From: Myxacorys almedinensis A | GTDB lineage: Bacteria > Cyanobacteriota > Cyanobacteriia > Leptolyngbyales > Leptolyngbyaceae | Direction: 5' to 3' | NCBI RefSeq assembly: GCF_010091945.1 | Contig: NZ_WVIE01000011.1 | Coordinates: forward strand, 97,676-161,675 | Length of the DNA: 64,000 nt | Part shown: piece after piece, positions 54,552-62,274 of the stretch | Layout: every line of letters starts with the position of its first letter | Numbering within the stretch: position 1 is the stretch's first letter | Position numbers and translations under genes: made by a program | Notes under the pieces: model-generated | Seen by the model: the letters and a program-made list of their open reading frames with translations, nothing else | Told to the model about the DNA's origin: nothing | Databases searched by the model: none

Positions 54552-55112
54552 ATGTTTTTGAGAACCTGGCGCTTCATTACGCTCATTCTGGCTGCATTAA
54601 CGATGGGAACTGCCTATGCTCACGCACTAGAGTTACCTGCCAAAATGAATTACGATGCAACGCTTTGGACCACCATTAATCAAAGCTTATATTGGGGGTT
54701 TGGACATATTGGTGGACCGATCGAGGGCATAACTGTCTTCCTGGCAGCACCCATCCTGACGTTCCTGGTTCGTAAACGCCAACCTGCTTTCCAATGGACA
54801 CTGGCTGGCACAATCTGCTTTGCCTTAGCCTTCTTCGTGGTTTTTCTGCTGTTTACAGAACCGATGAATCGGGAGATCTTTCAATGGACTCCTCAATCAG
54901 TTCCTACAAATTGGATGCAAGTTCGCAACCAGTGGGAGTATTCTCACGTTGCACGATTCGTTCTGCAACTGATTGGGCTGTGTGCGCTCCAGGTTTCACT
55001 GCTAGTTGAAACTCCAATTGGGCGATTACCCAAAGGGGAACTTGCTTCGCAAACGCGCCACTCTGTTACTCCTGAAGTCGCCCCACTGACCAACGTTAAA
55101 GGGAGAACTTAA
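54552..55112 (+). CDS. DUF1772-like membrane protein
   Basis: This 186-residue protein has four membrane helices and the NREIFQWTPQSVPTNWMQVRNQWEYSHVARFVLQ region that marks DUF1772/anthrone-oxygenase-like proteins. GGAGGAGG before ATG 54552 fixes the start over the longer frame from 54465. The C-terminus carries a GELASQT extension encoded by the same 19-bp word seen in the broken DUF1772 gene. It is followed by a paralogue after 4 bp and is probably MarR-controlled. Confidence 0.78.
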   Translation: MFLRTWRFITLILAALTMGTAYAHALELPAKMNYDATLWTTINQSLYWGFGHIGGPIEGITVFLAAPILTFLVRKRQPAFQWTLAGTICFALAFFVVFLLFTEPMNREIFQWTPQSVPTNWMQVRNQWEYSHVARFVLQLIGLCALQVSLLVETPIGRLPKGELASQTRHSVTPEVAPLTNVKGRT

Positions 55113-55116
55113 AGCC

Positions 55117-55611
55117 ATGAGACGCATACAAACGTGGCGATTTATTACCCTCCTGATCACCTCGCTGAGTCTCAGTCCATCGATGGCGCACTTACTCGAA
55201 TTGCCCCAACGAATGAAGTTTGACCAGCAGCTTTGGGTACGAGTAACGGTGTTTGAAAATGTTTATCGCTTTTTTGGTTCCGTGGGCGCAATGTTTGAAA
55301 TCGGTGCAATTCTGGCGGCGATCGTGCTGACTACTCTCGTTCGTAAACATCATTCAGTTTTCTACTGGACTTTAGCCGGAACCCTATTTTTGGTACTGGC
55401 ACTTGTGAGTTGGATACTGTTTGTGGCACCGATGAATGCTGAGTTCGCGCAATGGCTGACGAATCCAGTTCCAGCAAACTGGACACGTTATCGAAATCAA
55501 TGGGAGTATGCTCATGCTATTAATGCCGTCATCAAACTCCTGGGGCTAAGCTTGCTGGTGATTTCTGTGTTGATTGAAATACCCAGGAAGAAAACTGTCG
55601 ATTATTCATAA
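55117..55611 (+). CDS. DUF1772-like membrane protein, paralogue
   Basis: The 164-residue protein shares TWRFITLL, LELP.RMKFD, VFYWTLAGT and the NAEFAQWLTNPVPANWTRYRNQWEYAHAINAV block with the gene just upstream, from which it is separated by 4 bp. It lacks the GELASQT extension, ending EIPRKKTVDYS. The two arose by tandem duplication and are one operon. Confidence 0.8.
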   Translation: MRRIQTWRFITLLITSLSLSPSMAHLLELPQRMKFDQQLWVRVTVFENVYRFFGSVGAMFEIGAILAAIVLTTLVRKHHSVFYWTLAGTLFLVLALVSWILFVAPMNAEFAQWLTNPVPANWTRYRNQWEYAHAINAVIKLLGLSLLVISVLIEIPRKKTVDYS

Positions 55612-55760
55612 GCCAACGACACCCAATGGCAAAGAATTTTACAGTGCGTTTGCCGCGTTCTCAGCCTTAGCGAAAGCATTGACGTAAAGCAAATAGAGTT
55701 TCAGTACAAAAGTTCACGAAATATAGTGGAGGCTGACCTTGACAGATCAAAGTAGTACAT

Positions 55761-55792
55761 TTAACCTATTAGTTAATTAACTGCGCGGTTAA
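55761..55792. promoter_or_regulatory. Symmetrical ArsR-type operator
   Basis: The 32-bp sequence has the exact centre AGTTAATTAACT (55771-55782), flanked at equal distance by TTAACC and GGTTAA. It ends eight bases before the GTG start of the ArsR-like gene, so binding would block its transcription or initiation. It is probably the autoregulatory site. Confidence 0.65.
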
Positions 55793-55799
55793 ATTTTAA

Positions 55800-56150
55800 G
55801 TGTCTACGGGTTCCCTGAGTATCACCCTTGCTACCCTTGCCGATCCCACTCGTCGAGCAATTTTGGCGCAACTCGCTCAGGGAGAAGCGACCGTCACAGA
55901 ACTCGCCGAACCTTTTGAGATCAGTTTACCTGCCGTTTCCAAGCACCCCAAAGTGTTAGAACGTGCCCATTTGATCACCCGCAGCCGCGACGCCCAATGG
56001 CGACCCTGCTGCCTCAATCCAGAACCGCTGAAGGATTTGGCAGACTGGCTGGAACACTATCGTCAATTTTGGGAACACAGTTTCGATCGCCTGGACGAAT
56101 ATTTACAAGAGTTGCAGGCACAAGAATCACAACAAGATGGCAAAGATTAA
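55800..56150 (+). CDS. ArsR-family regulator
   Basis: This 116-residue winged-helix protein (LADPTRRAILAQLAQGEATVTELAEPFEISLPAVSKHPKVLERAHLI) belongs to the ArsR subgroup that usually stands beside SRPBCC/AHSA1 genes, one of which lies at 58482. No metal-site CVC motif is seen. The recognition helix reads SKHPKVLERA where relatives have SKHLKVLERA; a proline there would be expected to disturb the helix. GTG 55800 is the start. Confidence 0.85.
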   Translation: MSTGSLSITLATLADPTRRAILAQLAQGEATVTELAEPFEISLPAVSKHPKVLERAHLITRSRDAQWRPCCLNPEPLKDLADWLEHYRQFWEHSFDRLDEYLQELQAQESQQDGKD

Positions 56151-56212
56151 TGCGATCGCATCGATTGCACAAGTCAATGCCATTATTATCCCTCTTAATT
56201 TAGGTGAACTCT

Positions 56213-56686
56213 ATGCAAAAAATCGTTCCTTGTTTGTGGTTTAACGGCGACGCAGAGGAAGCGGCGCAGTTCTATGTTTCGTTACTACCCGATTCACGAA
56301 TCGACCGCGTCTTGAAGTCTCCGGCTGACACACCGAGCGGACCTGCCGGTATGGTGTTGACCGTCGAATTCACGCTGGCCGGGACGAAGTATATGGGGCT
56401 GAATGGCGGCCCGCAGTTTCCTTTCACTGAAGCCGTGTCGTTCCAGATCTACTGTGAAAATCAGTCTGAGGTTGATCGACTTTGGGCTGCCCTTGCCGAC
56501 GGCGGATCAGAAGTCGCCTGCGGCTGGATTAAAGATCGTTGGGGGCTTTTCTGGCAGATTGTTCCGACTCGGATGATCGAATTACTGAATGATCGCGACA
56601 CAGAACGTGCCCGACGAGCGCAAGAAGCAATGATGAAAATGGTCAAGATTGACATATCCGAGATTGAGCGAGCGGCAAACGGATGA
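56213..56686 (+). CDS. PhnB-like VOC protein (3-demethylubiquinone methyltransferase-type fold)
   Basis: The 157-residue protein opens MQKIVPCLWFNGDAEEAAQFYVSLLPDSRI and continues with the PhnB/DUF3305-type ...SFQIYCENQSEVDRLWAALADGG ... CGWIKDRWGLFWQIVP block. Its codon use and GC content are higher than those of its neighbours (for example GTGTTGACCGTCGAATTCAC), a sign of horizontal transfer. ATG 56213 gives the family start; GTG 56204 is an alternative. Function is unknown. Confidence 0.88.
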   Translation: MQKIVPCLWFNGDAEEAAQFYVSLLPDSRIDRVLKSPADTPSGPAGMVLTVEFTLAGTKYMGLNGGPQFPFTEAVSFQIYCENQSEVDRLWAALADGGSEVACGWIKDRWGLFWQIVPTRMIELLNDRDTERARRAQEAMMKMVKIDISEIERAANG

Positions 56687-56775
56687 CCTTCACCAACTCA
56701 TTTAGAACGCAAATTATGGGATAACAATGCACAGCGTCGTGTAACACCATACCGAACAGCATAAGGAGCGAGCCA

Positions 56776-57192
56776 ATGATAGCCAGCGACGACCTGAATT
56801 CGCAGCGTTTCTACCATGGCACGAAGGCAGACCTGAAGTCGGGGGATCTGATCGTGCCCGGCTATCATTCCAACTTTGGTAAGAGAAAGAAGGCAACCTA
56901 CGTCTATCTAACCGCCACATTGGATGCAGCTACCTGGGGGGCTGAGCTAGCCCTCGGCGAAGGTTCCGGCAAAATCTACATAGTAGAACCGACCGGCCCG
57001 ATTGAAGATGACCCTAATCTAACAGACAAGAAGTACCCAGGCAATCCGACGAAGTCGTACCGCTCCCGGAATCCGCTTCGGGTCACGGGAGCGGTCATGG
57101 ATTGGCAGGGGCACTCACCCGAACAGATCAAAGCCATGAAGGACAACCTTGAGCGACTTAGGCAACTTGGTGTTGAGGCAATCGAGGACTGA
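56776..57192 (+). CDS. arr: Arr-type NAD+-rifampin ADP-ribosyltransferase
   Basis: The 138-residue protein lines up along its length with Arr. RFYHGTKADLKSGDLIVPGY carries H14, YVYLTATLDAATWGAELA carries Y44, and EPTGPIEDDPNLTDKKYPGN carries D79, equal in spacing to the catalytic His19, Tyr49 and Asp84 of the mycobacterial enzyme. It should inactivate rifamycins by ADP-ribosylation. Base composition is higher in GC than the flanking genes, so acquisition from another phylum is likely. It stands alone with no integron features. Confidence 0.93.
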   Translation: MIASDDLNSQRFYHGTKADLKSGDLIVPGYHSNFGKRKKATYVYLTATLDAATWGAELALGEGSGKIYIVEPTGPIEDDPNLTDKKYPGNPTKSYRSRNPLRVTGAVMDWQGHSPEQIKAMKDNLERLRQLGVEAIED

Positions 57193-57313
57193 GCATGTTC
57201 ATATTCTGTATTCAGTCGGCTGAACATCGGCAGGGGCATTTGGAATCTGGAATGGAAACTGGAATGCGAGTAACCCGCGATCGCCTGAATGAACATCTAC
57301 AAGGAGTTAAATA

Positions 57314-57928
57314 ATGGCTGAACTGACTTTAACAACGCTTTTGACCCTGGATGGAGTCATGCAGGCTCCCGGTGGTTCCAATGAAGATATGACTGGGGAC
57401 TTTCCCTATGGAGGTTGGGTTTTTCTCCATTGGGACGAGGAGTCGAGAAGAACGATAGATGACATCTTCTCAAAAGCCGAAGCGTTTTTACTGGGACGAA
57501 CCACTTATGACATTTTCGCCGCTTACTGGTCCCGCAATACTGATACATACGAACTCGTTGCCAATCAATTGAATTCCTTACCAAAGTATGTCGCTTCGCG
57601 CACACAAACAACCTTTGATTGGCATGGCTCCTCACTCATTCGCAACGTTGTTGGGGAAGTCGGTGAACTGAAGCAACACTATTCAGGCGAAATTCAGGTT
57701 CACGGCAGTTGTGGACTTGCTCAGACGCTGATTCAGCATGACCTGATTGACGAATATCGGTTGCTCATCTTTCCTGTCATCCTCGGAACTGGTAAACGGC
57801 TCTTCGGTTCTGGCACCGTTCCATCCTCGCTTAGACTGGTCACTTCCAGTAGTACAAGTAAAGGCACAATTGTCAGTGTCTACCGTCCTGCGGGAAAGCT
57901 CCAGACTGGTTCGTTTGCCCTTGATTGA
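57314..57928 (+). CDS. Dihydrofolate reductase-like (RibD C-terminal) family protein
   Basis: The 204-residue protein has the fold signature TTLLTLDGVMQAPGGSNEDM, EAFLLGRTTYDIFAAYW and IQVHGSCGLAQTLIQHDLIDEYRLLIFPVILGTGKRLF. This is the DHFR-like family that includes RibD reductase domains and many stress-related paralogues. AAGGAG stands nine bases before the ATG. It is intact, unlike the remnant at 48903. Confidence 0.92.
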   Translation: MAELTLTTLLTLDGVMQAPGGSNEDMTGDFPYGGWVFLHWDEESRRTIDDIFSKAEAFLLGRTTYDIFAAYWSRNTDTYELVANQLNSLPKYVASRTQTTFDWHGSSLIRNVVGEVGELKQHYSGEIQVHGSCGLAQTLIQHDLIDEYRLLIFPVILGTGKRLFGSGTVPSSLRLVTSSSTSKGTIVSVYRPAGKLQTGSFALD

Positions 57929-58013
57929 CTTGAAGGAAGAGAAACACAAACCAAACCCGGTACATCTCGATAGAATTTATCACTCACACCAAAAACACAC
58001 CATTGGAGAAACC

Positions 58014-58421
58014 ATGTCTAAGCAAATCTTTGTGAACCTACCTGTGAAAGACCTCAATCAATCTGTGGAGTTCTTTACGAAACTTGGATTTAGTTTTAAC
58101 CCTCAATTCACCGACGAAACGGCAACTTGCATGATTGTGAGTGATGACATCTTTGTCATGCTACTGACCCACGACAAATTCAAAACATTCACACCCAATG
58201 CCATTTGTGATGCGACGAAAAGCACTGAAGTATTAGTGAGTTTGTCGAGTGAAAGTCGAACTGCTGTTGATGACATCGTGAGTAAGGCGATCGCGGCTGG
58301 CGGCACAACCTACAACGAACCACAAGATTACGGGTTTATGTACGCTCACGGGTTCCAAGATTTAGACGGACACATTTGGGAAATCATGTACATGCAACCC
58401 AGTGCAGTCAATCAGAGCTAG
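58014..58421 (+). CDS. VOC-family protein (lactoylglutathione lyase-like)
   Basis: This 135-residue protein begins MSKQIFVNLPVKDLNQSVEFFTKLGF and ends GFMYAHGFQDLDGHIWEIMYMQP, with the C-terminal metal Glu. The upstream TTGGAGAAACC is a fair ribosome site for ATG 58014. It is the second of three VOC genes in this mosaic region. Confidence 0.9.
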   Translation: MSKQIFVNLPVKDLNQSVEFFTKLGFSFNPQFTDETATCMIVSDDIFVMLLTHDKFKTFTPNAICDATKSTEVLVSLSSESRTAVDDIVSKAIAAGGTTYNEPQDYGFMYAHGFQDLDGHIWEIMYMQPSAVNQS

Positions 58422-58481
58422 GGTCTGTTTTAAAACATGCCCTAGACGTTGATCAGTAAAGTGCTGCATGGGAGAAGAAAT

Positions 58482-58991
58482 ATGGTTGCCAAAGATGGGG
58501 AGGGTGTTGCCACATCGGAGCGTGAACTCACAATTACTCGTGTGTTTAATGCACCCCAGAGTTTGGTGTTCAAAGTTTGGACTCAACCAAAACACTTCTC
58601 CCGCTGGTTAGAGCCAAAGGATTTTACGACCATCGGCTGCCAAATGATTGTGCAGGTTGGTGGGATGTATCGAGCCTGTATTCGTTCGGCTTCGCCGTCC
58701 CAAAGGGAATCGCCCGAAGGCACCGACCATTGGATGCAGGGCGTGTATCGCGAAATCATTGAACCAGAGCGCATAATCTTCACGTTTGCCTGGGAAAATG
58801 AGAACAGCCAGCCCAAAAATGAAACGCTGGTCACAGTGATATTTACAGAACAGAATAATCAGACGTTGATGACCTTCCATCAAGCCATCTTCGAGTCTAC
58901 TGAGTCGCGTAATTCACACCATTCCGGCTGGTCTGAGTGTTTCGATCGCCTCAATGCATACCTGGCAAATACAATGTCAGGAAAAACTTAA
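58482..58991 (+). CDS. SRPBCC (AHSA1/START-like) protein with small in-frame insertion
   Basis: The 169-residue protein has the SRPBCC pattern LTITRVFNAPQSLVFKVWTQPKHFSRWLEPK and EIIEPERIIFTFAWENEN. The segment ASPSQRES, encoded at 58689-58712, is extra relative to relatives that read RSPEGTDHW, and comes from an inserted 24-bp repeat that keeps the frame. The stop overlaps the next ATG (TAATG). Such proteins often bind hydrophobic ligands and are ArsR-controlled. Confidence 0.88.
   Translation: MVAKDGEGVATSERELTITRVFNAPQSLVFKVWTQPKHFSRWLEPKDFTTIGCQMIVQVGGMYRACIRSASPSQRESPEGTDHWMQGVYREIIEPERIIFTFAWENENSQPKNETLVTVIFTEQNNQTLMTFHQAIFESTESRNSHHSGWSECFDRLNAYLANTMSGKT
58689..58712. repeat. 24-bp short repeat inserted in the SRPBCC gene
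   Basis: The insert (GCTTCGCCGTCCCAAAGGGA and four more bases) has the GGCTTCGCC / AAAGGGAA look of short dispersed repeats in cyanobacteria. It adds eight residues without a frameshift and is flanked by a duplicated TCG. Confidence 0.65.
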
Positions 58992-59146
58992 TGAAAAAGA
59001 TCTTTAGCAAGGATGCCACACCAATTGCTGTGAGCGATCGCTTCTACCCAGATCTTGAACACCAGTTTGGGGACTTCAAAGGCAAGCGTCGGGTTTCACA
59101 CTATACCTTTACCCGCTATCCAATGTTGTGGGAGAAAAAAGTATGA
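58991..59146 (+). CDS. Small protein of 51 residues, unrecognised
   Basis: The frame reads MKKIFSKDATPIAVSDRFYP ... FGDFKGKRRVSHYTFTRYPM and ends WEKKV. It overlaps the previous stop by one base and the next start by four, so it is translationally coupled on both sides. I do not know the family; it may be a true small protein or the start of a gene truncated by the fusion to the next VOC gene. Confidence 0.45.
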   Translation: MKKIFSKDATPIAVSDRFYPDLEHQFGDFKGKRRVSHYTFTRYPMLWEKKV

Positions 59147-59538
59147 AGATTAAACTCAACAGTATCTTTGTCGATAACCAGGAAAAAGCTTTGAAGTTCT
59201 ACACAGAGATTTTGGGCTTTGTGAAAAAAACAGATCTCCCAGCCGGAGATTATCGATGGTTAACGGTTGTTTCTCCGGAGGAGCCAGATGGAACTGAATT
59301 GCTGCTGGAACCGAACCAGAACCCAGTTGCCAAAACTTATCAAGCCGGGATTTTTGAACAGGGCATCCCTGCAACCGCCTTTGCAGTTGAGAATGTTCAA
59401 GCGGAATACAAACGGCTGCAAATGCTTGGCGTTACCTTCCACTCTGAGCCGACAATAATGGGAGAGGTCACGATGGCTGTATTCAACGATACCTGTGGCA
59501 ATTTGATCTGTTTAGCGGATAAAAGCGCTGGGGTCTAG
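59143..59538 (+). CDS. VOC-family (glyoxalase superfamily) protein
   Basis: The 131-residue protein opens MKIKLNSIFVDNQEKALKFYTEILGF and ends FNDTCGNLICLAD, a glyoxalase-like single VOC unit typical of drug- or aldehyde-binding proteins. It starts by ATGA overlap with the preceding small gene. AGAAAAAAG is the only ribosome-site-like sequence. Confidence 0.9.
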   Translation: MKIKLNSIFVDNQEKALKFYTEILGFVKKTDLPAGDYRWLTVVSPEEPDGTELLLEPNQNPVAKTYQAGIFEQGIPATAFAVENVQAEYKRLQMLGVTFHSEPTIMGEVTMAVFNDTCGNLICLADKSAGV

Positions 59539-59614
59539 GCTGAAGTACCTTCGGTGAATTAATTTGGATAGGTGTAAACTGCCTGGAAGCAATGGCTCAT
59601 GTTATCAAACAGTA

Positions 59615-59992
59615 TCAAGAAAACTGATCTACTCGATACTGTTTTGGAGTGATGCCTGTCAGTTGTCGAACTTGTTTGCTCAAATGGCTGTGACTGTTGA
59701 ATCCACAGAGGAGGGCAATGTCCATGATGAAGCGATCGCCCTCTTTCAACAACTGCTTTGCTCGTTCAATTCGCTGTTGTAGCAGATCTTGATAGGGAGT
59801 GATACCAAGCGATTGTTTGAATAAATTGCTGAAGTGAAACTGACTCATACTGAGTTGATTCGCTAAATCAGCCAGTTTGATGTCGCGATCGAGATGTTCA
59901 TGAATATAATTCAGGATGTGTAACAGTTGACGCTGAGATAATCCACCTTTGTAAATGGGAAGCTGCACTTTAGTGGCGGCATATTGTCTGAG
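59615..59992 (-). pseudogene. AraC regulator reduced to its DNA-binding half
   Basis: The frame keeps IKLADLANQLSMSQFHFSNLFKQSLGITPYQDLLQQRIERAKQLL and the second HTH, and a short piece LRQYAATKVQLPIYKGGL before it. The 170-residue sensor half is missing; sequence changes abruptly at about 59992, directly before the SDR gene. It is a paralogue of the intact AraC at 52003. An internal GTG/ATG could still express the HTH half. Confidence 0.8.
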
Positions 59993-60004
59993 CGAGGATC
60001 AAAA

Positions 60005-60694
60005 ATGGAATCACGAAGAAGAGAAATTGTTGTAGTAGGAGCTAGCCGAGGGATCGGTGCGGCTATAGCCCAGCACTTTACCCAAAAAGGTGCTTCTATA
60101 GTCTCAATCTCCAGAGGTCAGCCAGTTGCGGGAAAGTGGATTCAAGCCGATATTTCTACTCCAGAAGGAATCAAGTCAATTGTCAGGAGTATTGGTGAAT
60201 CAACGGTTGATGCCCTTTTGTTTATGGGGGGAGTTTGGGAAAACGGTGCATTTACCGAGCAATATGACTTTATGACCAGCCCAGATGAAGAAACTCGCTT
60301 TGTGATAGCTGTCAATACTATTGCGCCGATCGAACTCACCAAGCAACTTGTCAAGAATCTTGCTAAATCTGACAATCCTAGAGCGATATTTATTGGCGCA
60401 CTATCCGCATTGGATAACTCTCCAACAATCGAGGTAGCGAATACCGCATCTAAATTTGGGTTGAGAGGAGCAGCCCAGTCATTGAGGCTAGCTCTTCGTG
60501 ATTACAAGATTGGTATTACGGTCATCAACCCAGGTAATGTTGCCACAGAAGAAGTTATGGCAGACATTGGAGAAGGTAGATTTGCGGCACAAATCCCAAT
60601 CCCACTTTCAGATGTCATCTCTGCAATTGAGTGGATTTTAATGCTTTCAAATATGGTTGATGTTGGGGAGATCAATCTGTATCAGAAAGGTTAA
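60005..60694 (+). CDS. Short-chain dehydrogenase/reductase lacking the usual tyrosine
   Basis: The 229-residue protein has the NAD(P)-binding motif VVVGASRGIGAAIA and the ALRDYKIGITVINPGNVATEE region. The catalytic YxxxK position reads N-T-A-S-K (VANTASKFGLRG), so Tyr is replaced by Asn while Lys is kept. It may therefore be an atypical or non-catalytic SDR. ATG 60005 starts just inside the junction with the truncated AraC gene. Confidence 0.85.
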   Translation: MESRRREIVVVGASRGIGAAIAQHFTQKGASIVSISRGQPVAGKWIQADISTPEGIKSIVRSIGESTVDALLFMGGVWENGAFTEQYDFMTSPDEETRFVIAVNTIAPIELTKQLVKNLAKSDNPRAIFIGALSALDNSPTIEVANTASKFGLRGAAQSLRLALRDYKIGITVINPGNVATEEVMADIGEGRFAAQIPIPLSDVISAIEWILMLSNMVDVGEINLYQKG

Positions 60695-60789
60695 TCGAGA
60701 AATATTTTCGGCAGATACAGAATGCAGATTTCTAGAGAAACTTTGAAATCTAAAAACCCCTAAGCGGATTTCCTAAAAGGAGTTAACTC

Positions 60790-61524
60790 ATGCAACCCGT
60801 ATTGTTTTATGGTGTGCCGCAAGGCAGTTCGTTCGGGTCGATCGTCGCACTGGAATGGTTAGGTCAACCTTATCAACTGTGTCGTATTGAAATGCTTCAG
60901 CAACCCTGGGACAAACTCTACAGCTATATCAACCCGCTGTACTTGACTCCTGCACTGCTGCTAGAGAACGGACAGGTGCTAACTGAAAGCCTTGCAATTT
61001 TGTTGCATCTGGCTAACCGGGGGTTGGAGCAAGGGCTAGGTTTTCGTCAGGGAACGCGAGAGTTCGATCGCCTTAATCAGACGCTAGCCTACCTCAACAC
61101 CGACTTCTACTCAGCGTTTAACCCGTTCTGGATGGTGTATGAGATGCAAGATTTGGAGGACTGCGATCGCGAACTGCTGAGGACACTCGGACAGAAGGAA
61201 GTCGCCAAAAACTGTATGTACCTGAATACGTTGCTTGCCGATCGCCAGTGGCTATTGGGCGGCGAAACCCACACCGTAGCCGATGCCTATTTGACCGGAA
61301 TTGGTCGTTGGGTGGACTACCATCATCTCTTTAATTTGCAATAGGAGTATCCACATCTACACAGGTATTTACAGAAGCTAAAGTCTGACCCTGCTGTCAA
61401 GTTTGCTGAGGCAATTGAAAACAAACAGGCGGCGATCGCGAGCGGCAAGTTTATGGGGCATATGACGTTGGCAGAACTACGTGCTGCTTCACAGATACCG
61501 CAAGGGTCGCGCCTGATTGCGTAG
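60790..61524 (+). pseudogene. Glutathione S-transferase gene with an in-frame stop
   Basis: Codons 1-184 give a GST-like protein (thioredoxin-like N-domain, then EFDRLNQTLAYLNTDFYSAF and LLGGETHTVADAYLTGIGRW). A TAG at 61342-61344 interrupts it. The same frame then continues with EYPHLHRYLQKLKSDPAVKF and ends ASQIPQGSRLIA at a TAG, 61522-61524, as family members do. A single change from CAG or GAG explains it. GGAGTTAACTC precedes ATG 60790. Read-through cannot be excluded. Confidence 0.82.
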
Positions 61525-61578
61525 GTTGCACGTGAATCAGTATTACACCAAAGAGGTGCAGGAATAGTTGATAGAGGA

Positions 61579-62161
61579 TTGGTTAAATCGACTCTAGGCG
61601 TAGAGAGCCGTGAATTTCTCAAACTTGCAGTTCCTTTAGCCAGTGCCCAAGTTGCCCAAGCAGATGTAGGTTTTGTAGATACCCTGGTGATGGGACACTT
61701 GGGTGCGGAAAGTCTAGCAGCAGGCGGATTAGCCTCAACCACCTTTCAGCTTTTGTTGAATATTGCCAGTGGCATCGTTATGGCGGTGAGTCCGTTGGTA
61801 GTTGAGGCTTATGGGGCAGGACGAAAATCGCAAATTGCGCAAATTGCGCATCAAGGACTATGGCTATCGCTGTTTCTGGGTATCCCTCTAATAGTTGCAA
61901 TTGCCCATTTGGATGCAATGCTCCGTTTGCTGCAACAACCCACCGAAGTCATTTCTCTGGCAAAGCCCTATTTCCACTTCATTTTGTGGGGAACTTTTCC
62001 AGCATTAGGGTTTACGATGCTGAGAGGCTATGTATCAGCGCTTTCTCAAGCTCATGTTGTTGACCGTCGTTGTCATGCTTGGGACGCTGTTTAATGCCAT
62101 CGGTAACGATGCGTTAGGCTTCAGTAAATTTGGCTTTCCCCGTATGGAGTTGGCAGGTTTA
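61579..62161 (+). pseudogene. Truncated and frameshifted MATE-family transporter
   Basis: The start VESREFLKLAVPLASAQVAQ and DTLVMGHLGAESLAAGGLAS identify a MATE (NorM-like) exporter. The frame breaks near 62060 but continues in another as VVVMLGTLFNAIGNDALGFS. After about 190 residues, less than half of the normal length, it is joined to the end of an azoreductase gene. No efflux function can remain. Confidence 0.8.
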
Positions 62162-62274
62162 GGGTTAGGGACATTACCTTTATTCACATCGAAAAGGAGG
62201 TGTATGGCGAGCAAAAATTGGCAGAATCGATCGCCAATGCTCGTACAAAAATTGCTCAACTGGTTGGTGAATGA
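62162..62274 (+). pseudogene. C-terminal fragment of an FMN-dependent azoreductase
   Basis: The frame reads RDITFIHIEKEVYGEQKLAE and SIANARTKIAQLVGE and then stops, the usual end of AzoR-type NADH:azoreductases. Everything upstream of it is lost in the join to the MATE gene. The neighbouring convergent MarR gene probably once regulated it, as MarR/azoreductase pairs are common. Confidence 0.55.
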
